Source of the DNA: JAJPHW01 sp963771505
Lineage (GTDB): Bacteria > Acidobacteriota > Terriglobia > Terriglobales > Acidobacteriaceae
Reading direction: 5' to 3'
Length of the DNA: 64,000 nt
Assembly (NCBI GenBank): GCA_963771505.1
Contig: CAVYTO010000001.1
Location: 248,001 to 312,000, forward strand
Positions 44,330 to 53,349 of the stretch are shown in pieces; positions within the stretch are counted from its first letter, which is position 1; every line of letters begins with the position of its first letter. Position numbers and translations under genes: made by a program. The notes under the pieces are model-generated. The model saw nothing but the letters and a program-made list of their open reading frames with translations. It was not told the DNA's origin and made no database searches.

Positions 44330-45115
44330 TCATTCCAAGAACGATAGCTCGGGCGCTACTGTGCCTGACGATCCCACGACCCGAAGAAATATCTCTTCCA
44401 ACGTCAATTTTTCGCCCGGCGCGGACGCACCTACGACCCCGGCGCGCAGTTCGTCCAGGGAACCCTGGGCCACAAGCTTGCCTTGATGGATGATGCCTAC
44501 ATGGCTGCACAAACGTTCGACAATTTCGAGCACGTGCGACGTCAAAAAAATAGTCGCGCCGCGAGCAATCATGCTTTGCAACATCGTCTTCAGGGTCCCT
44601 GCAGCGATCGCGTCAACACCCTCAAAAGGCTCGTCGAGAAAAAGAACCTTCGGCCGATGGATGACCGCAGCGGCGAGGGCGATCTTTTTCTGCATTCCGT
44701 GCGAGTAGTCTGTCACCAGCTTTTTGGGCTGGTCGGCTAATTGCATGAAATCCAATAACTCAGCCGCGCGGTTGGACGCGGTGTCACGGTCGAGGCCGTA
44801 CATGCGTCCGACGAAATTCAGATACTCCGCGCCCGTGAGTCTGCCAAACAGAGCCATGCCTTCAGGCACTACTCCGATTTGTTGCTTGACCGCGATCGGG
44901 TCTCGCAGAAGATCGAGGCCGAGAATATTAATTGTGCCGGAGCTGGGAGCGAGCATTCCGGTGAGCATTTTGATGGTGGTGGACTTTCCTGCTCCGTTCG
45001 GTCCGAGGAAGCCGAAAAACTGGCCGGCGGTGACGCGTAGGTTCACGTTTTCGACGGCGACAAGTCCGCCGAATCGGCGCGTTAATGATTCAGTGGAAAC
45101 CGCCGGAACATCCAT
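44330..45115 (-). CDS. ABC transporter ATP-binding protein
   Basis: A 261-aa ATPase subunit with Walker A GPNGAGKST, Q-loop region GVVPEGMALFG, signature YSHGMQKKIALA (SHGMQ instead of LSGGQ, as in many ABC-2 exporters), Walker B VLFLDEPFEG and switch His in LTSHVLE. It is first in the operon with the permease at 42661. Confidence 0.93.
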   Translation of the reverse strand: MDVPAVSTESLTRRFGGLVAVENVNLRVTAGQFFGFLGPNGAGKSTTIKMLTGMLAPSSGTINILGLDLLRDPIAVKQQIGVVPEGMALFGRLTGAEYLNFVGRMYGLDRDTASNRAAELLDFMQLADQPKKLVTDYSHGMQKKIALAAAVIHRPKVLFLDEPFEGVDAIAAGTLKTMLQSMIARGATIFLTSHVLEIVERLCSHVGIIHQGKLVAQGSLDELRAGVVGASAPGEKLTLEEIFLRVVGSSGTVAPELSFLE

Positions 45116-45207
45116 AGAAAGCTGACTTTAGCATGAATCAAGCGGAAAAGGCCTTTGTAGCCGATCTAGTAGCCAGAAACAGGAAATCAGATTGTGCGAT
45201 TCGGCGG

Positions 45208-46272
45208 CTATTTCATCAGGCCGCGCTGGGCGATGCCGATGTTGTCGCGGCTGGTGTTTTTGACCAGATACATCATCTCGTCAGCCTGGCGGATGACGTC
45301 GTGCGGCGTCTTAGCGTCATGCGGATAAGTTGCGACGCCCATGGAGGCGCGGACATTGATGTTCAGACCTTCATCTTTGCAAAAGAGGCTAGTGCGCAAA
45401 CTGTCGCGTAAGCGCTTAGCCACTACCAGCGCCTGATCTTTACCGGTCTGCGGAAGCAAGACAACAAATTCATCACCGCCATAGCGGAAGGCATAATCAA
45501 TTAAGCGGAGCTGGGCTTTCACCAAGTATCCAATTTCTGCCAGCAGTTTGCTTCCGACAAGATGGCCGTGGGTGTCGTTGACTTGCTTGAAGTGGTCAAG
45601 ATCAATGAAGACGACAGTGAATTCGTAGTTGAACCGCGCGGACCGGTACACTTCGGTTTCCAGGGTCTTATAAAGATGACGAGCGTTGTAGAGTCCGGTG
45701 CAATCGTCAGTGATAGTTAGTTCCTGAATCTTCTCTACCGCGCGCGCGTTCTCGATGGCAATCGCGGCGTAATCGCACATGGCTTGCAAAAAGAATTCTT
45801 CGGCAGCGCCAAAATGCGCCATGTCAACGTTCACCAACTGGATTACGCCCAGCACTCTTAGCCGCGAGCGCAGAGGAACGCAGATCACCGACTGCGTTTC
45901 CCACTTGGTCATTTCGTCGATGCGACGACTGAAGCGCGGATCGGTCATAACATCCGGGACGATTACGCGCTCACCGTGTTTCGCAACATGGCCGGCGATT
46001 CCCTCGCCCACTTTGAGCCGGACATTCTTCAGGGTTTCGGACGCAGTACCGACTGCAATGGCAAAATAGAGTTCGTCGCGCTCTTCGTCCACCATCAACA
46101 GAGACCAGGTGTCCGGACGGAAGTATTCCGCCATTTTTTCCATGATGGTTTGCAGGATGGAATCGAGTTCAAGTGACGACGTAAGGGTCTTGGCGACATC
46201 GTGAAAGATGTTTAGCTCAAGACTCTGCCGGTTCAGACCGACCCCCGTACCCTTGCTCGTCAAAGAAATCAC
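45208..46272 (-). CDS. GAF-GGDEF diguanylate cyclase
   Basis: A 354-aa cytoplasmic enzyme making cyclic di-GMP from GTP. The N-terminal GAF domain (about 25-170) includes VGEGIAGHVAKHGERVIVPD and SVICVPLRSRLRVLGVIQLVN. The GGDEF domain (about 190-350) has DDCTGLYNARHL, FIDLDHFKQVNDTHGH and RYGGDEFVVLLP. An RLID inhibitory site lies exactly five residues before GGDEF, so product inhibition is expected. The start is GTG 46272 with a weak ribosome site. A PilZ gene lies 4 kb away. Confidence 0.92.
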   Translation of the reverse strand: MISLTSKGTGVGLNRQSLELNIFHDVAKTLTSSLELDSILQTIMEKMAEYFRPDTWSLLMVDEERDELYFAIAVGTASETLKNVRLKVGEGIAGHVAKHGERVIVPDVMTDPRFSRRIDEMTKWETQSVICVPLRSRLRVLGVIQLVNVDMAHFGAAEEFFLQAMCDYAAIAIENARAVEKIQELTITDDCTGLYNARHLYKTLETEVYRSARFNYEFTVVFIDLDHFKQVNDTHGHLVGSKLLAEIGYLVKAQLRLIDYAFRYGGDEFVVLLPQTGKDQALVVAKRLRDSLRTSLFCKDEGLNINVRASMGVATYPHDAKTPHDVIRQADEMMYLVKNTSRDNIGIAQRGLMK

Positions 46273-46410
46273 CCGTTTTCTTGCGCGAAAGTACCCCGAT
46301 TATAGGTTTCGAGCATACCTGAGGCAAAGCACCATTAGTAATATGAACCCTCGTAAGCATATGGAGCGGAGAGACTCTGCTGATAGGTAGCGGGCCGGTT
46401 GCCCGGGAAA

Positions 46411-46442
46411 AGAAAAAGGACGGCTAAAAGCCGCCCTTTTTT
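46411..46442. terminator. Bidirectional terminator downstream of ahcY
   Basis: An 11-bp stem (AAAGGACGGCT / AGCCGCCCTTT, one G-U pair, AAA loop). On the minus strand it is followed by TTTTTCTTTT and on the plus strand by TTTTTT. It ends the ahcY transcript and insulates the diguanylate cyclase gene. Confidence 0.88.
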
Positions 46443-46464
46443 GCCGATTTTTCCAAGATGGGGC

Positions 46465-47739
46465 CTAAGTACCTTCACTCCAACCGGCCAGATATTCTTC
46501 CTGCTCGGGGGTAAGCTTGTCGATTTTGATGCCCATGGATTCGAGCTTCAATTTTGCCACCCGTTTATCCAGGTCCGCCGGCACGGTATGAACGTCCTTT
46601 GCGAGCGTCTTGTAATTCTTGACCATGTGTTCGACTGAAAGGGCCTGGTCGGCGAAGCTCATATCCATCACCGATGCTGGATGCCCTTCTGCGGCGGCCA
46701 GGTTGATCAGCCGGCCTTCGCCGAGAAGATTGATCTTGCGTCCATCTCTCAATGAATACTCATCCACGCCGGCGCGAGTCTGGCGCTTGGAAGATGACAT
46801 TTTGTCGAGGGCTGGAATATCGATCTCGACATTGAAGTGCCCAGAGTTTGAGATGATCGCGCCATCCTTCATGACCTCGAAGTGTTCCTTGGCGAGAACG
46901 TTCTTGTTTCCGGTGACCGTGCAGAACACGTCGCCGAGCTTCGCTGCTTCGGGCATGGACATGACGCGGAAACCGTCCATCACTGCTTCGAGGGCTTTCG
47001 TCGGATCAACTTCGGTGACGATTACCTCCGCGCCTGCTCCGCGAGCGCGGCTAGCCAATCCGCGGCCACACCAACCGTAGCCGGCTACAACAAATTTGGA
47101 TCCTGCGAGCAAGAAGTTTGTCGCGCGGATGATTCCGTCAAGCGTCGATTGTCCCGTGCCATAGCGATTGTCGAACAAGTGCTTGGTGTCGGCGTCGTTC
47201 ACGGCAATGATGGGGAATTTGAGGACTCCCTCTTTTGCCATAGCGCGCAAGCGGATGACGCCAGTCGTGGTTTCTTCGGTTCCGCCCAGCACGCCTTCAA
47301 GAATGTCGGTGCGCTTGGTGTGAAGGATTGTCACCAGGTCGGCGCCGTCGTCCATCGTGAGATGCGGTTTGTGATCGATGGCCGCCATGATGTGGCTATA
47401 GTAACTGTCGTTATCTTCGCCCTTCACCGCGTATACGGCGATATTGTGATCGCGCACCAGGCTGGCCGCAACGTCGTCCTGTGTAGATAAGGGATTCGAA
47501 GCGCAAAGCACAACGTCCGCTCCGCCATCACGAAGGCAAATAGCGAGATTCGCGGTTTCCGCGGTCACGTGCAGGCAGGCAGAGATGCGAATGCCTTTCA
47601 ACGGCTGGTTCTTGATGAATTCCTTACGGATGATTTGCAGCACTTTCATCGACTGGTTCGCCCACTCGATGCGCTTCTTTCCCATGTCGGCCAGCTCAAT
47701 GTCTTTTACGTCACAACTTAATTGCGGGGTGGTTGCCAT
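46465..47739 (-). CDS. ahcY: Adenosylhomocysteinase
   Basis: Hydrolyses S-adenosylhomocysteine to adenosine and homocysteine, clearing the product of SAM-dependent methylation. About 424 aa from ATG 47739, which has AGGAGAA upstream; codons to 47787 are rejected. Motifs: ACLHVTAETANLAI, CASNPLSTQDDVAA, DDGADLV, and the NAD-binding segment VVAGYGWCGRGLASRARGAG. SNSGHFNVEID and the C-terminal EEYLAGW close the protein. It lies 79 bases downstream of metK on the same strand, an economical methyl-cycle pair. Confidence 0.96.
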   Translation of the reverse strand: MATTPQLSCDVKDIELADMGKKRIEWANQSMKVLQIIRKEFIKNQPLKGIRISACLHVTAETANLAICLRDGGADVVLCASNPLSTQDDVAASLVRDHNIAVYAVKGEDNDSYYSHIMAAIDHKPHLTMDDGADLVTILHTKRTDILEGVLGGTEETTTGVIRLRAMAKEGVLKFPIIAVNDADTKHLFDNRYGTGQSTLDGIIRATNFLLAGSKFVVAGYGWCGRGLASRARGAGAEVIVTEVDPTKALEAVMDGFRVMSMPEAAKLGDVFCTVTGNKNVLAKEHFEVMKDGAIISNSGHFNVEIDIPALDKMSSSKRQTRAGVDEYSLRDGRKINLLGEGRLINLAAAEGHPASVMDMSFADQALSVEHMVKNYKTLAKDVHTVPADLDKRVAKLKLESMGIKIDKLTPEQEEYLAGWSEGT

Positions 47740-47818
47740 TACTTCTCCTGTGGCGCTATAAAAGCGATTTTGATTTCGTTGCTGCAAACTACAAGTTCGT
47801 TCACGAAAAATCCTGTGG

Positions 47819-48997
47819 CTACTTGCGAGCCGCTGCCGCTTGTTTCAAACCAACTGCCTCCGCGAGTTGCCCGGCTTTATCTGTGGCTTCCCACGTGAAG
47901 TCTTTATCATTGCGACCGAAGTGACCGTAAGCCGCAGTTTTGCGGTAAATCGGACGGCGCAGGTTGAGCGAGTCGATGATTCCCTTGGGGGTAAGCTTGA
48001 AGTGCTTGCGGACAAGGTCCGGAATGATTTTTTTGTCGACCTTCTCGGTGCCAAAGGTTTCGACCAGCACGCTTACCGGCTCGGCAACGCCGATGGCGTA
48101 GGCGAGTTGGACTTCGCATCGTTCCGCCAAACCGGCTGCGACGATGTTTTTGGCGATATGCCGGGCCATGTAGGCCGCCGAGCGATCGACTTTCGTCGGA
48201 TCCTTGCCGCTAAACGCGCCGCCGCCGTGACGTCCCATGCCGCCGTAGGTATCCACAATGATCTTGCGTCCGGTGAGCCCGGTATCGCCCATGGGGCCGC
48301 CGATTACAAAACGCCCGGTCGGATTAATGTGATATTTGGTGTCTTCATCGAGCAGGTGCGCTGGCAAGACCGCCTGGATCACATGTTTCAAGATATCGGA
48401 GCGGAGTTCGTCATTTCCGACAGTCTCAGCATGCTGGGTCGAAACGACAACCGCATCGACCCGTTTGGGCTTGTGGTTCGAATCGTACTCGACGGTGACC
48501 TGCGACTTGCCATCGGGGCGCAGGTAAGGCAGCTTGCCGTTCTTTCTAACTTCGGTGAGGCGCATGGTGAGCTTGTGCGCCAACGAAATCGGGGTCGGCA
48601 TCAGTTCTTCATTTTCGTTACAGGCGTAGCCGAACATCATGCCCTGGTCACCGGCGCCGCCGGTATCAACGCCCATGGCGATATCGCCGGATTGCTTGTT
48701 GATGCTGGAAATCACCGCGCACGTGTTCGAGTCGAAGCCATATAGCGCGTTGTTATAACCGATCGCGGCTATCGTTCCGCGGACCAGAGTCTGGAAGTCG
48801 ACGTAGGCTTTCGTCGTGATTTCACCGGCGATCACAACCAAGCCGGTTGCAGTAAGAGTCTCGCAGGCGACGCGGCTGGTTGGGTCTTCCGCCAGGCAGG
48901 CATCGAGGATGGCATCGGAAATTTGATCGGCTATCTTGTCGGGATGCCCTTCTGTTACGGACTCCGAGGTAAACAAGTAACGATTCTGGTCGGACAA
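47819..48997 (-). CDS. metK: S-adenosylmethionine synthetase
   Basis: Makes SAM from methionine and ATP. The 392-aa protein has TSESVTEGHPDKIADQISDA, GAGDQGMMFGYA, DTYGGMGRHGGGAFSG and KDPTKVDRSAAYMARHIAKN, all diagnostic. The start at 48997 (TTG) is preceded by AAGGAGAT. The roughly 200-base leader contains a 9-bp inverted repeat (see separate entry). It is upstream of ahcY on the same strand. Confidence 0.97.
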   Translation of the reverse strand: MSDQNRYLFTSESVTEGHPDKIADQISDAILDACLAEDPTSRVACETLTATGLVVIAGEITTKAYVDFQTLVRGTIAAIGYNNALYGFDSNTCAVISSINKQSGDIAMGVDTGGAGDQGMMFGYACNENEELMPTPISLAHKLTMRLTEVRKNGKLPYLRPDGKSQVTVEYDSNHKPKRVDAVVVSTQHAETVGNDELRSDILKHVIQAVLPAHLLDEDTKYHINPTGRFVIGGPMGDTGLTGRKIIVDTYGGMGRHGGGAFSGKDPTKVDRSAAYMARHIAKNIVAAGLAERCEVQLAYAIGVAEPVSVLVETFGTEKVDKKIIPDLVRKHFKLTPKGIIDSLNLRRPIYRKTAAYGHFGRNDKDFTWEATDKAGQLAEAVGLKQAAAARK

Positions 48998-49031
48998 TTA
49001 AGTATCTCCTTAGAAGAGGCCTGGACGCATT

Positions 49032-49103
49032 TCAGGCAGGTTTTGGCAACTAATTAGCGCGTGCAAACTGGGGACTCTAAAAAGCTATCAGAAGCCTGCC
49101 TGA
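49032..49103 (-). promoter_or_regulatory. Possible structured leader of metK
   Basis: Nine-base arms TCAGGCAGG (49032-49040) and CCTGCCTGA (49095-49103) are perfect complements 54 bases apart, in the 208-base leader upstream of metK. They do not match the SAM-I or SAM-II riboswitch consensus as remembered. The enclosed segment is not obviously folded further. Evidence is modest. Confidence 0.3.
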
Positions 49104-49205
49104 CAAAGCAATTGGTTAAAACCGCGTGGGATAGATGATCAGTGAACTGCGTCCCAAAAGGGCTGGATGGAAGCAACGTAGGGCTAAGTGTGAGGTCGTT
49201 GGAGG

Positions 49206-50042
49206 TTATCCGGGCGGGGTCGTAGCCGCCTGCGCGGAAGATGCCGCGTGCACGCCCTCCGAATCGAAGATCAGCGTCTTGACTTCCCCTTGCTTGCCCT
49301 GCGGTGGCAGCGCACGATGGTTCCAGAAAAAATCGAGGCCGCCGACATTTCCGGCTTTCACGGTTAACGATCCGCGAAGTGTGAAGTTTTTCCGTTGCGG
49401 CGGAGAAATCACCTGGCGCAGGATTTCTCCTTGCGGTCCGCTGACAAAGATCCACGACTGTTCCCGGGCGACGATTTGCACATGAAAGGGCTCACCGGGC
49501 ACGGTTTTTGCTCGATCTGCGGAAGCGGGCAACGGCGCGAGATTTTGCTGCAACTGCTGGGGACGCGCGTCTGGCTCCGTTGTGGCAACGGCGGGCTTGG
49601 GCTGTTCCGGCGCTTTTTCGGCGCTCCCAATCGAAGTGGTGCTCGACGACGAACCCATTGTGTCGTAGCGGACCTTCCACGCCACCGCACCGGCGGCAAT
49701 GATCAACACCGCGACGGCAAGCGCCATCCACGGGGCGCGCGATTCACTTCTTTCTTCCGGCCAGACTTCTTGAGATACCTGCGGCTGCACCGGCATGTTG
49801 GGATCATTGCCGCCGGCCGCGGCGATGTACTGATCAATGATCGTCTCTTCGTCCAAACCGAGATAGCGGGCGTAAGAGCGAATAAATCCACGATTGAATA
49901 TTCCGCCGGGCAGCTGATCAAATTGATCAGTCTCGATCGCGGTCAGAAAACGCGTGCCGATCTTAGTGACGGACGACGCTTGCTCGAGAGAAAGATTCTT
50001 CTTCTCGCGCTCGCGTCGAAGTTTTGCGCCCAGCGATTCCAT
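49206..50042 (-). CDS. rodZ: RodZ-like protein (HTH_25, one membrane helix, DUF4115)
   Basis: The 278-aa protein has a Cro/C1-type helix-turn-helix at 1-70 (LGAKLRREREKKNLSLEQAS, GIFNRGFIRSYARYLGL). One transmembrane helix follows (about 104-122, WMALAVAVLIIAAGAVAW), then a Pro/Gln-rich linker, then a periplasmic DUF4115-like domain (VQIVAREQSWIFVSGPQGEIL ... LTVKAGNVGGLDFFWN). This is the RodZ layout, linking MreB to the cell-wall machinery in rods. The symbol rests on architecture; close paralogues occur in non-rod bacteria. Confidence 0.8.
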   Translation of the reverse strand: MESLGAKLRREREKKNLSLEQASSVTKIGTRFLTAIETDQFDQLPGGIFNRGFIRSYARYLGLDEETIIDQYIAAAGGNDPNMPVQPQVSQEVWPEERSESRAPWMALAVAVLIIAAGAVAWKVRYDTMGSSSSTTSIGSAEKAPEQPKPAVATTEPDARPQQLQQNLAPLPASADRAKTVPGEPFHVQIVAREQSWIFVSGPQGEILRQVISPPQRKNFTLRGSLTVKAGNVGGLDFFWNHRALPPQGKQGEVKTLIFDSEGVHAASSAQAATTPPG

Positions 50043-50274
50043 GGAGTGTTAGCCGCTTCAACTATATAAGAACGATTGGTCTGTAATTGAGACCCCTGCT
50101 TCACGCGATCAATTGCGGATTGGATTCAGCCTCGCGAAATCCATCCGCGATGGCTGCTACGCAAAGGTTTGCACAAGCTCCTCCAACTTAGTGACGGCCA
50201 AGGCTTTACCGCTACTAGTGTCAGTCCTTCGGTAACTTTGCGGGTTATGTGCTGGGGTGTAATCTGCGCACGTG

Positions 50275-50679
50275 ATGGAGAACCGCGGCATGATCTCAAA
50301 GAGTGCGTCGCCAGCCAATCTGGATCAGCGAGTGCCTGGAATTGCTTTGCAGACACATCAGCCGCGCAAGAAACAGTATTCGGACGTACAAGGCGCGGCC
50401 CGCTTCCCCATCAAGCTTCCGATTTCGGTGAAGTCGGAAAGCGGTGCGCGAATTTCCGAAACCCAGAACATATCCGCGAATGGGGTTCTGTTCGAGATTG
50501 ATTCCTCGATGCCTGTTGGTTCGAGCGTGGACTTCACCATTTCGTTGCCGGCTGAAGTTGTGGGAGCGATGAGTGACGTTCGAGTTGATTGCCGCGGGAG
50601 AGTAGTACGAAGTTCCGAAGAAGAAGGACGCCGCGGCGTGGGCGTGGTGATTGACGAGTACAGGTTCGAGCGACGCTAA
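50275..50679 (+). CDS. PilZ-domain protein with degenerate RxxxR motif
   Basis: About 134 aa. The C-terminal PilZ domain shows ARFPIKLPISV at its N-terminal edge and TQNISANGVLFE, the (D/N)xSxxG motif. The RxxxR switch expected before the first strand reads QGAAR, so the first Arg is missing and c-di-GMP affinity may be reduced. The start could be ATG 50275 or ATG 50290; the latter has GGAG upstream. It ends 12 bases before the response-regulator gene, suggesting an operon. Confidence 0.75.
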   Translation: MENRGMISKSASPANLDQRVPGIALQTHQPRKKQYSDVQGAARFPIKLPISVKSESGARISETQNISANGVLFEIDSSMPVGSSVDFTISLPAEVVGAMSDVRVDCRGRVVRSSEEEGRRGVGVVIDEYRFERR

Positions 50680-50691
50680 GCGGAAAATAAT

Positions 50692-51501
50692 ATGGCAAGC
50701 ACAGCAATCGGGCTGGAAAAAAGCGAAGAGCAGACCGGCAGCGAGGAACGGGGATTTATCCGCGTCATCGTAGCCGATACGCAGGCCATTTTCCGAGCGG
50801 GTTTGCGGAAGATATTCGCGCTTGAAGATGACATCCGAGTGGTCGGCCAAGCCGAAACTCTCGCCCAGAGCCTTTCCGCGGCCAAAAAATTCTCGGCTGA
50901 CATTTTGATCTTTGAAGCTGCCCTGTCACCCAACCCGGTCGACGCGGTGGTTGAACTCATGCGGCAGGCTCCATCGTTGCGGATGGTCGTGGTCACTCCC
51001 GAGCCTGAGCGCGAAATTACTCTGGAACTGTTCCGTCGAGGGGCGCACGGAGTTGTATCCCGCGAAATCGATCCGGAGATGTTCGTCGATTGTCTCCGCA
51101 AAATAGCAAAGGGAGAACCCTGGCTCGATTCACAGGGCACGCAATGGGTGCTCGAGGCCTTCCGCACGCAGGGATCGAAGGGCGCGGGACATCGATCTAA
51201 GGTTCAGCTCACGCCAAAAGAAGGTTTGATCGTATCCTGCGTGACGCAGGGAATGAAGAACAAAGAAATCGCGGTCCGGGTGGGAACCACCGAGCAAGTG
51301 GTCAAGAATTATCTGCGCAAAGTCTATGACAAGCTTGGAGTCGCCGACCGCCTTGAACTGGCGCTTTACTGTTTGAACAACCGCGTCGAAAGCGCGGCCG
51401 CGAAGGTTGAAGCGGCAGGCCAATCTGCCGTGCAAGCAGCGGCAGCCAGTCATGGATCAAATGGGATTGCTACGATCCCGGCAGAAAAATCTTCCCAGTA
51501 G
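50692..51501 (+). CDS. NarL/LuxR-family response regulator with atypical receiver
   Basis: A 269-aa DNA-binding protein. The receiver (about 22-145) begins FIRVIVADTQAIFRAGLRKIF, so the second acidic residue of the usual DD pair is Thr. The phospho-acceptor strand reads ADILIFEAALSPNP, with Glu75 where Asp is expected. The Lys switch position lies in VVSREID. The LuxR-type HTH (about 188-250) is intact: LTPKEGLIVSCVTQGMKNKE and VVKNYLRKVYDKLGVADRLEL. It is probably phosphorylation-independent, with Glu perhaps mimicking the active state (inference). An Ala/Gln-rich tail ends the protein. Confidence 0.85.
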   Translation: MASTAIGLEKSEEQTGSEERGFIRVIVADTQAIFRAGLRKIFALEDDIRVVGQAETLAQSLSAAKKFSADILIFEAALSPNPVDAVVELMRQAPSLRMVVVTPEPEREITLELFRRGAHGVVSREIDPEMFVDCLRKIAKGEPWLDSQGTQWVLEAFRTQGSKGAGHRSKVQLTPKEGLIVSCVTQGMKNKEIAVRVGTTEQVVKNYLRKVYDKLGVADRLELALYCLNNRVESAAAKVEAAGQSAVQAAAASHGSNGIATIPAEKSSQ

Positions 51502-51530
51502 TTCCTTTTCTCGTCAGATCAGCAAACCCG

Positions 51531-52853
51531 TCAAGCAGTCGCTAGGCTCGTTCTCGCCGGCCTGGATCCACGTAAGCCGTAGTACACGATGTAGAGGTAG
51601 CAGATCGCTGGCACGAACAGCGAATGATGTATTCCCATCCGGTCTGCAAGAGCGCCTACCAGCAGAGGAATGATCGCGCCGCCCACGATTGCCATGATCA
51701 GAATGCCAGAACCCTCACCGGTCAGCGGGCCCAGTTCGGCAATACCCAAAGTGAAAATGCTGGGGAACATGATGGAGTTGAAAAGGCCAACCAGGAGAAT
51801 CGACCACATGGCTACATGGCCGAAGCTGAGCATGGACGTCAGCGTCAGCAGGCAAGCCATCGAAGCGGCGACACCCAGGACCGTTCCCGTCCGCACCCTC
51901 TGAAGGATGGCCGAGCCGATGAACCGGCCGATCATCGCTCCGCCCCAGTAAAACGAGACGTAGCCGGCGGCGGTCCTGATCGAGATATCTCCGATATTCG
52001 ATTGGCTGAGGTAATTCACAAGAAAACTCCCGATCGAGACTTCCGCCCCTACATAAACGAAAATTCCCACTGCGCCGAGAATCAGATGGCGATACGACCA
52101 GAGACTGGGGAGGCTCGCCTTATCGCCGGTATGGCGTTCTGCTTCCGGAATTGGAGGCAGCTTGAACGAGGCGATGGCCACGCCTAATGCCACTGCGATC
52201 AAGCCGAGGATCAGGTACGGCAACTTGACCGACGAAGCCTGATCTAAGCGATATGCCTGGAGCGCAGGGGCGGCCATCTGGCGAATTTCATCCAGAGTTT
52301 TCGGAGCTGCGCTCAGAATGAAAAGTCCGCCGAGATAAGGCGCGATCGTTGTGCCGAGGGAATTAAAAGCCTGAGCGAGATTCAACCGGCTCGATGCTGT
52401 TTTCGCCGGCCCCAATACAGAGACGTAAGGATTCGCAGAAACCTGCAAAGCGGTGATTCCGGCGGCCAGGACGATGAGCGCCGCCAGGAAGAGCGGGTAC
52501 GATGGCACGCTAGCAGCTGGGATGAACAACAGGGCTCCGGCACCCATGGTGAACAAACCCCCAACCATCGTCCACTTGTAGCCGATCGATTCGACCAGCC
52601 TGCCTAACGGTAGGGCGAACACAAAGTACGTCGAGAAAAACGCGAACTGAATAAACATGATCTTCAGGTAGCTAAGATCGAAGATCAGTTTCAGGTGCGG
52701 AACGAGGATGTCGTTGAGACAAGTGAGAAATCCCCACATGAAAAACAATGTGGTAACCATCGCGAGGGGACCGCGAAAGCTGCGAGTTTGATCGTTTGGC
52801 GGAAAGGCGCTTTGCGAAGGTCTGATTTCCATGGATAGGTCTCGTTTGTCCAC
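51531..52853 (-). CDS. FucP-type sugar:H+ symporter (MFS)
   Basis: A 440-aa major-facilitator transporter with twelve membrane segments. FucP/GluP-subfamily signatures include FFMWGFLTCLNDILVPHLK, FFSTYFVFALPLGRL, ALQVSANPYVSVLGP and RLNLAQAFNSLGTTIAPYLGG. The family imports L-fucose, glucose, galactose or related sugars; specificity is not predictable. The start is GTG 52853 or ATG 52832. It is divergent from the cytochrome c gene and the only gene on its strand here. Confidence 0.9.
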   Translation of the reverse strand: MDKRDLSMEIRPSQSAFPPNDQTRSFRGPLAMVTTLFFMWGFLTCLNDILVPHLKLIFDLSYLKIMFIQFAFFSTYFVFALPLGRLVESIGYKWTMVGGLFTMGAGALLFIPAASVPSYPLFLAALIVLAAGITALQVSANPYVSVLGPAKTASSRLNLAQAFNSLGTTIAPYLGGLFILSAAPKTLDEIRQMAAPALQAYRLDQASSVKLPYLILGLIAVALGVAIASFKLPPIPEAERHTGDKASLPSLWSYRHLILGAVGIFVYVGAEVSIGSFLVNYLSQSNIGDISIRTAAGYVSFYWGGAMIGRFIGSAILQRVRTGTVLGVAASMACLLTLTSMLSFGHVAMWSILLVGLFNSIMFPSIFTLGIAELGPLTGEGSGILIMAIVGGAIIPLLVGALADRMGIHHSLFVPAICYLYIVYYGLRGSRPARTSLATA

Positions 52854-52994
52854 CAGCAGCGGTTAAACTTAGGACGAAGCTATGGTAACGCGCGATGCAG
52901 GTTTCCACTGGGAAATTTAATCGCATCGATACCGAATGCATCAAAGTGTATGTTGTTGGTTGTGGTGCGGCCCAATTCCACTTGCGAGGCTTGA

Positions 52995-53321
52995 ATGAAA
53001 GCTCTTCGACTAGCCACAGTTTCAGGTTTGTTGGTTCTGGCATCTGCGTTTCTGGTCGCGCAAGCGCCGCCCTCCAGCGGAAGCCTGACTGGCAACCCGG
53101 TGTTCCAAAATAACTGCGCCAAATGTCACGGCAAGACTGCGGATGGCCGCTTTATCCTGGGGCCGACGCTGGTTTCGGGAAAGACTTCGAGCATGTCCGC
53201 CGATGACTTGCGCAACATCATCACCAACGGAAAAGGCCACATGCCGAAGTACGGCGGCAAACTCAGTGCAGATGAGATCAACACATTGGTGCTACAAATC
53301 AAGGCGATTGGAAATAAGTAA
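52995..53321 (+). CDS. Small monoheme cytochrome c
   Basis: A 108-aa exported c-type cytochrome. Signal peptide MKALRLATVSGLLVLASAFL, covalent heme site CAKCH, and a distal Met ligand in GHMPKYGGKLS. The short length and NCAKCHGKTADG pattern fit a class I soluble periplasmic electron carrier. GAGG lies just upstream of ATG 52995. No oxidase or dehydrogenase gene is adjacent. Confidence 0.92.
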   Translation: MKALRLATVSGLLVLASAFLVAQAPPSSGSLTGNPVFQNNCAKCHGKTADGRFILGPTLVSGKTSSMSADDLRNIITNGKGHMPKYGGKLSADEINTLVLQIKAIGNK

Positions 53322-53349
53322 AGGCTTCGGGGTGCGCCAGGCCTGGGTC

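Noticed and set aside
49032..49103. A SAM-I or SAM-II riboswitch upstream of metK
   Set aside because: The conserved core sequences of those classes are not seen; only a simple inverted repeat is present, so it is reported as an unclassified leader.
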